Below, piece by piece: positions 35,582 through 43,543 of a stretch of DNA of 44,506 nucleotides. Origin of the DNA: Alistipes timonensis (GTDB taxonomy: Bacteria > Bacteroidota > Bacteroidia > Bacteroidales > Muribaculaceae); the NCBI GenBank assembly GCA_023663385.1, contig JAMPHO010000010.1, positions 1-44,506 on the forward strand. The letters run 5' to 3'. Both the position numbers and the translations under genes were made by a program. The notes beneath the pieces were generated by a model. It made no database searches. It worked only from the letters and a program-made list of their open reading frames with translations, and was not told the DNA's origin. The first letter of the stretch is position 1. Every line of letters begins with the position of its first letter.

Positions 35582-37534
35582 TTACTTTTTGGCGGCTTCC
35601 TGGTTCTTGCGCGCCTGCTTTAGCACCTTCTGGTTGATTTTAGCGGGGAACTTGTCGCGGAGGGTAGCGACCCACTTCTCTTCGAGATAGTTCTGGTAGT
35701 CGCCAGTCACCGCGCCGCGCACGTCGCCGGCATCCTCGGGCTGGAGGATCACGCGGTTCTGATAGGGGAAGTAGTACGCCCAGCGACCCTTGGGCTCGGG
35801 CTTCTCGCCACCGAAGGCGATGAAGTCGGTGATGGGGTTCTCACCCTTGGCGGCGAGCACGCGCTCAACCTTGATGTTGTTGCCGAACTCACGGCGGAGC
35901 ACCAGGCCCACCGAGTCGTTGGCCACCTTGTTGTTCTCCAGATATGCCTTGGCGGCGTCGCGGATGGAGTCGGAGGTGGCGAACACCACGAAGCTCTTCA
36001 GGCGGGGCTTGTCCCAGGTGTATTTCGAGCGGTTGGCCTCGAAGAACTTCTCCAGGCCGGCCTTGTCCTCCTTGGCCTTGGACCACACGTTGCGGTCGGA
36101 AATCTCGAAGAGGAGCATACCGTCGCGGTACTCGTTGAGGAGGTTGCCGTACTGGGGCTCCTCGCGGGCGAGGTCTTCGCGGGCGGCGTCGAGAACGGCG
36201 TTCTCAGCCACCTTGCCAACCAGCGCTTCGAACTGCGCTGCCTGCTGCTCGCCGGTGCCGATGAAGGGATTACCCATTTCGGCCATCACCTCGGAGAGCA
36301 TGAGGGGCTGCTTGTTGATTTTCGCCATCGGGGTCTCGCTGGCGAGGAATTTGGCGGTAAGAGCGGAGTCGACACCCATATTGGCGGCGATTTCAGCCTT
36401 CACGGCGTCAATGGCCTGGCGGTCGAGCTGGAGGCCGTATTTCTTGCTGAGCTGCTCAACGCGGCGCTGGCGGGGGAGCTGGCCGCGCTCATCCTGCGAG
36501 ATAACTTTCTTAAGCATCGGATGCACGGTTTCGTAGGGGTCGATACCCTTCCCTTCGAGGCGCTTGATGATGTGGTAGCCGTAGGCTGTGGCGAAAGGCT
36601 CCGAGATGGCGCCGTCGGCCAGCGAGAAGGCGGTCTTCTCGAACTCGGGCACCATCTGGCCCGAGCCGAACCAATTGAGGCGGCCACCGTTCTTGGCCGA
36701 GCCGGGATCCTCGCTCTCGCGGGTGGCAATATCCTCGAAGTCGGCACCGCCGGTGGTCACCAGGGTGTAGATCGAGTCGATTTTGGCCTTCTGGGCGGCA
36801 GCGGCGGCGGGATCCATACCCTGGGTGAGCTTGAGGATATGCTCAACGAGCACCTGTCCCTGGGCGGGACGCTCGCCATTGACCTTCACGATGTGGAAGC
36901 CGAAGGGGGTGCGTATCACCGGGGAGATTTCGCCAACGTTGGTGGTGTAGGCGGCCTCCTCGAAAGTGTAGGGGAAGCGGGTGGCTGTAATCCAGCCCAT
37001 ATGTCCGCCGTTGCGGGTAACGGAGCGGTCGATGGAGAATTTGCGGGCGAGCTCGGCGAAGTCGCTGCCGCCGAGGATGGCGGTGCGTATCGAGTCGAGG
37101 AGCGCGGTCTGGCGGGAATCGGCCACCGGGTTTTCACCGAGCGAAATCATAATGTGGCTCACGTCGCGCTCGGTTTTCATACGCTCGTATTCGGCGCGGA
37201 GGAGCGAGTCCTCCACGGCCTGATCCTTGAGGTAAGGCTCCGAAAGGTCGCGGCGGTACCCTTCGAATTCATTCTGGAAGGCCTGGGTCTTGTCGATACC
37301 GGCTTCCTTGGCGGCGGCCACCTTCTGCTTGTAGGCCACGAACATGTCGAGATACTCGTCGACCGTCTGCGGCTGGAGCTGCTGGGTGTTGTTCTTATTG
37401 TAGAGATACTCAAATTCGCTGAGTTTCACAGGCGTGCCGCCGATAGTCATAAGCTCGGGGTCCTTCGGGCCTTTGGCGAACGCCACCGAGGAGGCGGTCG
37501 CCGCGAGGGCTAATGACAGAAACAGTTTGTTCAT
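35582..37534 (-). CDS. Periplasmic peptidylprolyl isomerase with two parvulin domains (SurA/PpiD-like)
   Basis: 650 aa. Signal peptide 1-20 (ATASSVAFA). A helical chaperone region precedes parvulin domain 1 (about 124-219: DVSHIMISLG to GFHIVKVNGERP) and domain 2 (about 229-327: LVEHILKL to YGYHIIKRLEGK). Residues 330-650 are a long helical/mixed tail. This is the layout of periplasmic foldases that escort outer-membrane proteins. Both domains keep the terminal GFHI/GYHI motif that closes the parvulin fold, so both may be active. No TAnnTTTG promoter is clear in the 90-nt region before it. It is upstream of the DUF4421 barrel gene. Confidence 0.92.
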   Translation of the reverse strand: MNKLFLSLALAATASSVAFAKGPKDPELMTIGGTPVKLSEFEYLYNKNNTQQLQPQTVDEYLDMFVAYKQKVAAAKEAGIDKTQAFQNEFEGYRRDLSEPYLKDQAVEDSLLRAEYERMKTERDVSHIMISLGENPVADSRQTALLDSIRTAILGGSDFAELARKFSIDRSVTRNGGHMGWITATRFPYTFEEAAYTTNVGEISPVIRTPFGFHIVKVNGERPAQGQVLVEHILKLTQGMDPAAAAAQKAKIDSIYTLVTTGGADFEDIATRESEDPGSAKNGGRLNWFGSGQMVPEFEKTAFSLADGAISEPFATAYGYHIIKRLEGKGIDPYETVHPMLKKVISQDERGQLPRQRRVEQLSKKYGLQLDRQAIDAVKAEIAANMGVDSALTAKFLASETPMAKINKQPLMLSEVMAEMGNPFIGTGEQQAAQFEALVGKVAENAVLDAAREDLAREEPQYGNLLNEYRDGMLLFEISDRNVWSKAKEDKAGLEKFFEANRSKYTWDKPRLKSFVVFATSDSIRDAAKAYLENNKVANDSVGLVLRREFGNNIKVERVLAAKGENPITDFIAFGGEKPEPKGRWAYYFPYQNRVILQPEDAGDVRGAVTGDYQNYLEEKWVATLRDKFPAKINQKVLKQARKNQEAAKK

Positions 37535-37623
37535 TGCTATGAGGTTTTGCTAATGCGTTTTTTCACTAACGATATAACGGCGATACGCCCTCTTTATTAT
37601 ATTCCCGCGCAATAAATATAGCG

Positions 37624-37658
37624 GACGGGCCGCGCCGTATGCTCCGGCGCGGCCCGTC
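37624..37658 (-). terminator. Terminator after the M3 peptidase gene
   Basis: Perfect 14-bp stem GACGGGCCGCGCCG/CGGCGCGGCCCGTC with a 7-nt loop, 23 nt beyond the stop. On the minus strand the stem is followed by the AT-rich CGCTATATTTATTG, not a pure T-run. Confidence 0.7.
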
Positions 37659-37680
37659 GATAGGGTGTCGCGGTAAGGAA

Positions 37681-39798
37681 TCAGTTGAGGCCGCGCTGGC
37701 GTATCACGGCGGCGGGCTCGGGACGGTGGCCGCGGAAGGTCTCGTAGAGCACCATCGGATCCTGCGAACCGCCGCTCTCAAGGATGGTCTTCACCTTGGC
37801 CGCGGACTCGGGGTCGAAGGCACCCTTCTCCTTGAAGAGCTCGAAGGCGTCGGCATCGAGCACCTCGGCCCAGAGGTAGGTGTAGTAGCCCGAAGCGTAA
37901 CCCTCGTCGCCGAAGATATGCTTGAAGTAGGGGGAGCGGTAGCGGAAGGTGAGTTCGGCGGGCATACCGAGCTTCTCGGCAACCTTTGCCTCGAAAGCCT
38001 CCACGTCGACGGGGCCGTCGGTCTCGGGGTTGTAGTGGCCCCAGGCGAGGTCGAGCAGCGCGGCTCCGGCGAGTTCGGCGGTCATGAAGCCCATATTGTG
38101 CTTCGACGCGGCGTTAATCTGGTTAACGAGCGAGTCGGGGATGAGTTCGCCGGTCTTGTAGTGGTGGGCGTACTCGGCCAGGAGCTCGGGCTGGAATGCC
38201 CAGTGCTCGTGGAACTGCGAGGGGAACTCCACGAAGTCGCGGTCGACGTTGGTGCCGCTCTGGCTCTTGAGACGGGCCTTGGAGAGCATGCCGTGGAGGC
38301 CGTGGCCGAATTCGTGGAAGGTGGTCTGCACGTCGTCGATGGAGAGCAGCGAGGGGGCGTCGGCCGTCGGGGGCGCGAAGTTACCCACGTTGTAGATGAT
38401 GGGGCGCTCAACCGAGCCGTCGGCGTTGACCCACGAAGCCTTCAGCTGCTCCATCCAGGCGCCCTGGCGCTTTTCGGGGCGGGTGAAGTAGTCGGTGATG
38501 AAGATTGCGACGTGGTTACCCTCGTTGTCGGTAACCTTGTAGGTCTTCACATCCTTATGGTACTTGGGAGCGTCAATCTCCTCGAAGTTCACGCCGTAGA
38601 GGCGCTTGGCCATCGCGAAGATACCCTTGCGCACGGAGTCAACGGCGAAGTAGGGGCGCAGGGCGCTCTCATCGAGGGCGTACTTCTGCTGGCGCACCTT
38701 CTCGGCGTAGTAGTAATAGTCCCAGGGAGCGATCTTGAAGTCGTTGCCCTCGGCGTTGGCCACGGCCTGCATCTCGGCCACCTCTTCGGCCACCTTCTTC
38801 TTGGCGGGCTCGAAAATCTGGGTCAGCAGCGCCTCGGCTGCCTCGGGGGTCTTGGCCATCTTGTCGGCGGTGGCGTAGGCGGCGTAATCCTTGAAACCGA
38901 GGAGTTTCGCCTTCTGCGCGCGGGCTTTGAGGATTTCAGCGATCACGGGGCGGTTGTCGTTCTCACCCTGGGTGGCGTTGGTGGTGTAGCCGCGCCACAT
39001 CTGCTCGCGGAGCGAGCGGTTGGCGGCATACTGGAGCACTGCCAGACGCGAGGGAGCGTGGAGGGTGAACACCCACTTCCCCTCCTTGCCGCGGGCCTTT
39101 GCCTCGGCGGCGGCGTTCTCGACGGTGTTGGCGGGGATACCTGCCAGGTCGGCCTCGTTGTCAACAACGATTTCGAAGGTGTTGTTGGCGTTGAGGAGGT
39201 TCTTGTTGAACTTCAGGTAGAGGTTCGCGAGGGTGTTGTTGATTTTCTTGAGTTCCTCCTTCTGCTCGGGGTTGAGGAGGGCGCCGGAGCGCACGAAGTC
39301 GTTGTAGGTCTGCTCGATGGCGCGACGCTCGTCGAGGGGCTGGTTGACGGTGTCGATGTTGTTGTACAGCACCTTGACGCGCTCGAAGAGGGCGTCGTTC
39401 ATCATCAGCTCGTCGGTGAAGGCGGTGTAGCGGGGGTAGAGTTCCTCCGAAACGGCCTGGAGCTCGGGGGTGGAGTGGGCCTCGGTGAGCGACGCGAGAA
39501 CACTCATGACGCGCTCAAGCGTCGGGCTGAGGCAGTCCATGGGGAGCATGGTGTTCTCGAAAGTCGGAGCCTCGGGGTTGGCCACGATGGAGTCGATCGA
39601 GGCTCTGGCCTCGGCGATGCCGGCGTCGAAGGCCGGAACGTAGTCTTCGATCTGAATCTCCTCGAAGGGGGGGATTCCGTACTCGTTGGCATAGGACTGC
39701 ATGAAGGGGTTCTGGCGCTCGTGTCCGCACGAGGCGCTCCCCAGTCCGATAGCCGACGCGGCGGCGGCCGCGCAGATGCTCATAATGATTGGCTTCAT
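37681..39798 (-). CDS. M3 family metallopeptidase lipoprotein (peptidyl-dipeptidase Dcp/oligopeptidase A type)
   Basis: 705 aa zinc metallopeptidase. The signal ends in a lipobox (GLGSASC, C24), so it is probably tethered to the periplasmic face or outer membrane, whereas E. coli Dcp is soluble. The zinc motif H495-E496-F-G-H499 lies in TTFHEFGHGLHGML, with the downstream VEFPSQFHEHWAF region carrying further ligands. The N-terminal helical lid (QNPFMQSYANEYGIPPFEEI, AFDAGIAEARASI) is typical of M3. It cleaves short peptides. It is the last gene of the rhomboid-rhomboid-EEP-M3 minus-strand run, 29 nt after the EEP gene. Confidence 0.92.
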   Translation of the reverse strand: MKPIIMSICAAAAASAIGLGSASCGHERQNPFMQSYANEYGIPPFEEIQIEDYVPAFDAGIAEARASIDSIVANPEAPTFENTMLPMDCLSPTLERVMSVLASLTEAHSTPELQAVSEELYPRYTAFTDELMMNDALFERVKVLYNNIDTVNQPLDERRAIEQTYNDFVRSGALLNPEQKEELKKINNTLANLYLKFNKNLLNANNTFEIVVDNEADLAGIPANTVENAAAEAKARGKEGKWVFTLHAPSRLAVLQYAANRSLREQMWRGYTTNATQGENDNRPVIAEILKARAQKAKLLGFKDYAAYATADKMAKTPEAAEALLTQIFEPAKKKVAEEVAEMQAVANAEGNDFKIAPWDYYYYAEKVRQQKYALDESALRPYFAVDSVRKGIFAMAKRLYGVNFEEIDAPKYHKDVKTYKVTDNEGNHVAIFITDYFTRPEKRQGAWMEQLKASWVNADGSVERPIIYNVGNFAPPTADAPSLLSIDDVQTTFHEFGHGLHGMLSKARLKSQSGTNVDRDFVEFPSQFHEHWAFQPELLAEYAHHYKTGELIPDSLVNQINAASKHNMGFMTAELAGAALLDLAWGHYNPETDGPVDVEAFEAKVAEKLGMPAELTFRYRSPYFKHIFGDEGYASGYYTYLWAEVLDADAFELFKEKGAFDPESAAKVKTILESGGSQDPMVLYETFRGHRPEPAAVIRQRGLN

Positions 39799-39827
39799 AG
39801 TTAATGGGTTATGATTAAATCGGTGAA

Positions 39828-40979
39828 TTATTTCATCAGGAATGTCGCGAGCACCGGGTAGTGGTCCGACTCGGGGCAGTCGCCCCTCCCGCAGTCAATC
39901 GCCTCCATATCGCCGCGGTAAAGTATGTGGTCGATATGGAAGTAGAAACGGTCGGAGTGGAAAGTGATCATCGGGCCGTTGGCGGCGTCGTTGAAGGCGT
40001 TGCGGAAGTCGTCGCCCGCGATCTGCCGTATGGCGTAGCATCCGGGGATGTCGTTGAAGTCGCCCGCCACGATCACGTTGGGAACCCCGATGGAGTCAAT
40101 CGCATGGCGCAGGGTGCGGGCCTGCCGGGCGCGGTAACGCATAGCCAGCGCCACCTTGCTGAAGAGGGTGTTGCGGGCGGCGATCACCTTACCCTTGCTC
40201 CCCTCCCCCTCGGTGAGTTCGAGGTAGAGGTCCTTGTCCTGCCGGCTGAGGCCGATTGATTGCAGGTGCACGTCGACCACGAGAGTCTCCATGCCCCGGA
40301 TGTCGATTATCGCCGCCGACCACTCCGAGAAGCCGTTGGCCTCGGGGAGCGCCACGCGGCGCATCGGGAATTTCGAGAATATCATGCAGCGATGCTCGCC
40401 ATAGGTGCCCCTGGGACCCTCGGCGAACAGGCGGTGGGGGTACACGGTGTTTAGCGTGTCGACCATCCGCTGTGAGAAACCGAGATAGAGGTTCTCCTTC
40501 ACATCGACGAACTCCTGGGTGAGCACGATGTCGGCCCCGCTGTGGATTATGTAGTCAGCTATTTTGTTGGGCGATGAGTCTTTGGTGAGCGTTCCCGCGG
40601 CGCGGCGTTGCTCCCGCTCTACGTCGACGAGGGCGGCGGTGTTGAACGTCAGCAGGGTGAACACCTTGGCGGAGTCCTGGTCGGTGACTTTCTTTTTCAC
40701 GAGGTTCACCGGCGCGTAGTTGGCTATCGGCCCCAGGGAGCACGCGAGGGCCAGGGCGGGCACCGCGGCCAGCCACCGCTGGCGCAGCAGCAGGTCGGCG
40801 ATCACGAGCGCCACGGCTCCGCCGAACCAGAAGGGGAACGTCATGGAGAACAGGGCCGGGAGGGTCGACACCTCCGGGGCTACCTTTCCGCCATAAGCGG
40901 CGCAAAGTATCCCGAGAGCCACACCCAGGTTGAGGATGAGGCCCGCGGCAATAAGTAGTCGCTTGGTCCAGATTCCCAT
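39828..40979 (-). CDS. Membrane-anchored endonuclease/exonuclease/phosphatase (EEP) family protein
   Basis: 383 aa. Three N-terminal membrane segments (about 7-29, 44-64 and 69-88) precede an EEP domain (about 105-383). Catalytic motifs: FNTAA (112-116), metal ligand E156 (TQEF), VVDVHLQS, VAGDFND (late) and SDHYPV with H373. EEP enzymes hydrolyse phosphodiesters in DNA, RNA or lipids; the membrane anchor argues for a lipid or periplasmic substrate, but the sequence does not decide. It lies 11 nt after the second rhomboid. I recall this rhomboid-rhomboid-EEP order from other Bacteroidota, but that is memory, not tested here. Confidence 0.85.
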   Translation of the reverse strand: MGIWTKRLLIAAGLILNLGVALGILCAAYGGKVAPEVSTLPALFSMTFPFWFGGAVALVIADLLLRQRWLAAVPALALACSLGPIANYAPVNLVKKKVTDQDSAKVFTLLTFNTAALVDVEREQRRAAGTLTKDSSPNKIADYIIHSGADIVLTQEFVDVKENLYLGFSQRMVDTLNTVYPHRLFAEGPRGTYGEHRCMIFSKFPMRRVALPEANGFSEWSAAIIDIRGMETLVVDVHLQSIGLSRQDKDLYLELTEGEGSKGKVIAARNTLFSKVALAMRYRARQARTLRHAIDSIGVPNVIVAGDFNDIPGCYAIRQIAGDDFRNAFNDAANGPMITFHSDRFYFHIDHILYRGDMEAIDCGRGDCPESDHYPVLATFLMK

Positions 40980-40990
40980 ATTCGGTCGGT

Positions 40991-41722
40991 TCAGTTATGC
41001 CGCGAGCGGCTGATGGTGAGTTCGTAGAGGTGGCGTTGCTCGGCGGGTGTCAGCGCCTCGTAGCCTCCGGCGTTGGCCTTTGCCACCAGCGCGGCGTATT
41101 CGTCGGCGACAGGGGTCGGCGCGGGTTCCGCTCCGGAGGGGCGGGCTTTGGCCAGATGCCTCCACCACAGGGCGGCGGCCACGCCCGACAGCAGTCCGCC
41201 CGCGTGGGCCATGGCCTCGGGTATCGAGCAGAAGAAGAACGCCAGAAGCGCCAGGGGCACTATGCGGCGCAGTTCAAGTTCCCCCATATACGCGAGCTTC
41301 ACCATCCGTCCGGGCGACATTATGCCCGCGGCCACCGTGAGGGCTATCACCGGGCCGGAGGCTCCGGCGAGCGGTTCGCCCGAGGCGAAGGGGGTAAGCG
41401 AGCATAGCAGGAACATGGCGGCGGCGACGACACCCCCGGCCATATACAGGGCGAGCACGCGGCGGGCGCCGACGTCGGCCCCGAGCAGGGTGCCGAAGCC
41501 CCCGAGCCACAGCATATTGACCAGCAGATGGCGGAAGTCGCACTGGGTGAACATATATGTCAGCACCGTCCACGGGCGCCCGGCCACCCCCGCGAAATCC
41601 GACGGGAGCAGCAGCCCGGCCACGGCGGCATCGAAATCGACCCCCGCGGCGGGGGCTACGAGCCACAGCAGTTTAAGGCCGAGGTACACCAGGGCGTTTA
41701 TTATTACGAGGCGCTGAATCAT
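40991..41722 (-). CDS. Rhomboid family intramembrane protease (second copy)
   Basis: 243 aa with about six membrane segments. The catalytic serine motif G120-A-S122-G123 and the histidine H173 (AMAHAGG, where many rhomboids have H-x-GG or HLGG) are present. The membrane-entry motif DFRHLLVNM (62-70) is also seen. After residue 185 there is a soluble tail with a late helix (EALTPAEQRHLYELTISR). Rhomboids cut transmembrane helices of substrate proteins. It starts 10 nt after the first rhomboid, so both are co-transcribed. Substrate unknown. Confidence 0.88.
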   Translation of the reverse strand: MIQRLVIINALVYLGLKLLWLVAPAAGVDFDAAVAGLLLPSDFAGVAGRPWTVLTYMFTQCDFRHLLVNMLWLGGFGTLLGADVGARRVLALYMAGGVVAAAMFLLCSLTPFASGEPLAGASGPVIALTVAAGIMSPGRMVKLAYMGELELRRIVPLALLAFFFCSIPEAMAHAGGLLSGVAAALWWRHLAKARPSGAEPAPTPVADEYAALVAKANAGGYEALTPAEQRHLYELTISRSRHN

Positions 41723-41732
41723 CAGTAGCTTG

Positions 41733-42500
41733 TCAGAAATGGTACGGTCCCCCGATCACACCCTTCTTGCGCCAGTAGAGCAGTATGGCGAGCCCGAAGA
41801 GCATGCCGCCGAGGTGGGCGAAATGGGCCACGGTGTCGGCCTGGTTGTTATACACGCCGAGCACCAGCTCGATGGCGGCGTAAATCAGCACGAAGGTGCG
41901 GGCTTTGAGCGTCACAGGAGGGAAGAGGAGCGACAGCCGGGCCTGCGGGAACATAAACCCGAAGGCGAGCAGGATGCCGAACACGGCGCCCGAGGCTCCG
42001 ATAGTCGGGGTATGGAAAAGCTGGTAGAGTATCCCAACCTCGGCGTAGGTAGGCACCACGCCTATCTCATACAGCTGGTTGTACATCACCTGGGAGTGCG
42101 ACAGCAACTCCTTGACAACCCCGGGGTTGGGGAACATCGATGCGTAATGCGCGATCATGCCGGCGAACACACCCTCCTGCACCAGCGCCGCGCCAAGGCC
42201 GCACGAAACGTAGTAGAACAGGAACTTCGGGGAGCCGAGCACCCGCTCCATGGTCATACCGAACATCCACAGGGCGAACATATTGAAGAACAGGTGCATG
42301 AAGTTCGCGTGGATAAACATATAGGTGATCAGCTGCGAGGGCACGAACTGGTCGGAGGTGAAGTAGTACAGCGCCCCGTACTGCTCCAGGAAGCCGCTCA
42401 CCGGGCGCACGATACCCATCGCCAACCATATAATCACATTGATAATCAACAGATTTTTCGTTACCGGGGGTATCTGGTCAAATAAGTTTCTGAAATTCAT
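41733..42500 (-). CDS. Rhomboid family intramembrane serine protease (first copy)
   Basis: 255 aa with six or so membrane segments. The active-site S170 in T-I-G168-A-S-G171 and H229 in AHFAHLGG are intact, as is the HANFMHLFFNM motif (64-74). A soluble insertion of about 50 residues (115-165) separates the third and fourth membrane segments. I start at MNFRNLFDQIPPV; an upstream in-frame codon would add 15 basic residues. First gene of the rhomboid-rhomboid-EEP-M3 run, with a promoter 73-100 nt upstream. The two rhomboids differ widely in sequence, so they are not a recent duplication. Confidence 0.9.
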   Translation of the reverse strand: MNFRNLFDQIPPVTKNLLIINVIIWLAMGIVRPVSGFLEQYGALYYFTSDQFVPSQLITYMFIHANFMHLFFNMFALWMFGMTMERVLGSPKFLFYYVSCGLGAALVQEGVFAGMIAHYASMFPNPGVVKELLSHSQVMYNQLYEIGVVPTYAEVGILYQLFHTPTIGASGAVFGILLAFGFMFPQARLSLLFPPVTLKARTFVLIYAAIELVLGVYNNQADTVAHFAHLGGMLFGLAILLYWRKKGVIGGPYHF

Positions 42501-42572
42501 TGTCGCGAACTTTTCACATATCGCCCGGCGCTGCGGCCCGGCCAAGATTTTTCTGATGGTTTACTCAAAACG

Positions 42573-42600
42573 CAAATTTACAACATTTTTCCGACTCAAA
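42573..42600 (-). promoter_or_regulatory. Promoter of the rhomboid operon
   Basis: The minus strand has TTTG (42597-42600), 16 nt, then TAAATTTG (42573-42580), a full -7 match. The spacing is shorter than the usual 19-21. Transcription would start near 42566, with a leader of about 66 nt. Confidence 0.55.
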
Positions 42601-42657
42601 ATCCATCCGCTTAGTTAAAGGAGGTGAACGCCGGGGCGCGGAATGGCCAAAAGCCTG

Positions 42658-42700
42658 CCGGGGACTCCGCGCGGCAGCGTGTACCGCGCGGAATCCCCGG
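42658..42700 (-). terminator. Terminator after the small lipoprotein gene
   Basis: Stem of 17 bp with one mismatch (CCGGGGACTCCGCGCGG with CCGCGCGGAATCCCCGG) and a 9-nt loop, 27 nt after the stop. On the minus strand GCTTTTGG follows, a short T-run. Confidence 0.7.
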
Positions 42701-42727
42701 CTGTGTATGCGGGCAGTGCGCCAAGCG

Positions 42728-43336
42728 TCAGCTCCCAGCGGCCTGGCGGCGGAAATTCAGGTCCTTATGGCCGATCTCGCACGACATCATATCGCCGTCG
42801 ATGCGTATGTCGTCAATCTCGTCGACGTTGAAGAACACCTCCTGCGCGGCGCGGTTGATCTGCTGCTGGGCCAGCCTCAGTGCCCCGGGACGGAGCGCCT
42901 CCAGCGAGGAGCCGCTGTTGCCGTCGATAATGTCGTAGCTGAGCTTCACGGCCTCGGGGTCAACCGAAATCGAGAGGGAGGTCGCGTCGAGGTTGAGATT
43001 GACCTCGTCGTCGTCCTTGACGTTGTACACGCCGGTGATCACAGCCGTGCCCGACGCGGTGATAGTCAGCGGGGTTACTATCGAGTCGTTGGCCTGGATC
43101 GTGTTGTCGACGGTGATCAGGGCCGTCATAGTCACGGTGCCCTGGGTCTCGTCGGCGGTGCGGCTGAAGTCCATCACCCGCACCAGCGAGGCGCGGGCGG
43201 CGCCGGTGTTGACCAGCAGTTCGGGAGTCGAGGACCATTCCCCCTGCAACTCTTTGGCGAGCTTCGATTTCGAATCGCAGCCGGCGAGGGCCGCGGCGCC
43301 CATCAGGGCCAGGGCTAATAAAGCGGTATTTTTCAT
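42728..43336 (-). CDS. Putative small lipoprotein of unknown function
   Basis: 202 aa, not recognised. The signal peptide ends LAGC with C20, followed by DSKSKLAKEL, where there is no acidic cluster right after Cys, so it may remain periplasmic. The mature part is predicted beta-rich (VTMTALITVDNTI, TPLTITASGTAVITGVYNV), resembling a lipocalin-like or immunoglobulin-like small domain. It ends with a helix-like segment (RLAQQQINRAAQEVFF). The start MKNTALLALALMG is chosen; upstream in-frame codons lack a signal. A possible -7 box TATATTTT lies at 43357-43364 on the minus strand. It is divergent from the ROK gene. Confidence 0.75.
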   Translation of the reverse strand: MKNTALLALALMGAAALAGCDSKSKLAKELQGEWSSTPELLVNTGAARASLVRVMDFSRTADETQGTVTMTALITVDNTIQANDSIVTPLTITASGTAVITGVYNVKDDDEVNLNLDATSLSISVDPEAVKLSYDIIDGNSGSSLEALRPGALRLAQQQINRAAQEVFFNVDEIDDIRIDGDMMSCEIGHKDLNFRRQAAGS

Positions 43337-43471
43337 ATTTTTATCCTTTGTGTTATAAAAATATAACGCCGCCGGGGCGTAATCGTTCACCACCGGGCCC
43401 GATACGCTGCCCCGGGCCACAATTTTCGCGACATTTTTCCGCCGCCCCATCGCTCGCAACCAATTTTTTTA

Positions 43472-43479
43472 TAACTTTG
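43472..43479 (+). promoter_or_regulatory. ROK gene promoter (-7 box)
   Basis: TAACTTTG matches TAnnTTTG fully. Transcription would begin near 43486, 58 nt before the ATG. A -33 TTTG is not obvious in the T-rich region upstream. Confidence 0.6.
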
Positions 43480-43543
43480 TGGTTAACTTGCGCCCGTCGC
43501 AAACCTGATAAACTTCACTTACCTAATAATACCCAAAAAAGCA

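Noticed and set aside
37639..39804. A 721-codon open frame antisense to the M3 peptidase gene
   Set aside because: Same GC-driven shadow effect: Val/Leu/Gly/Glu-rich and featureless, while the peptidase frame has the HEFGH motif and family length.
42614..42626. A perfect Shine-Dalgarno-like AAAGGAGGTGA on the plus strand, resembling the complement of a 16S 3' end
   Set aside because: It is not followed at proper distance by a convincing gene; the frames downstream are shadows of the lipoprotein. Bacteroidota rarely use this signal, and no rRNA flanks are present.
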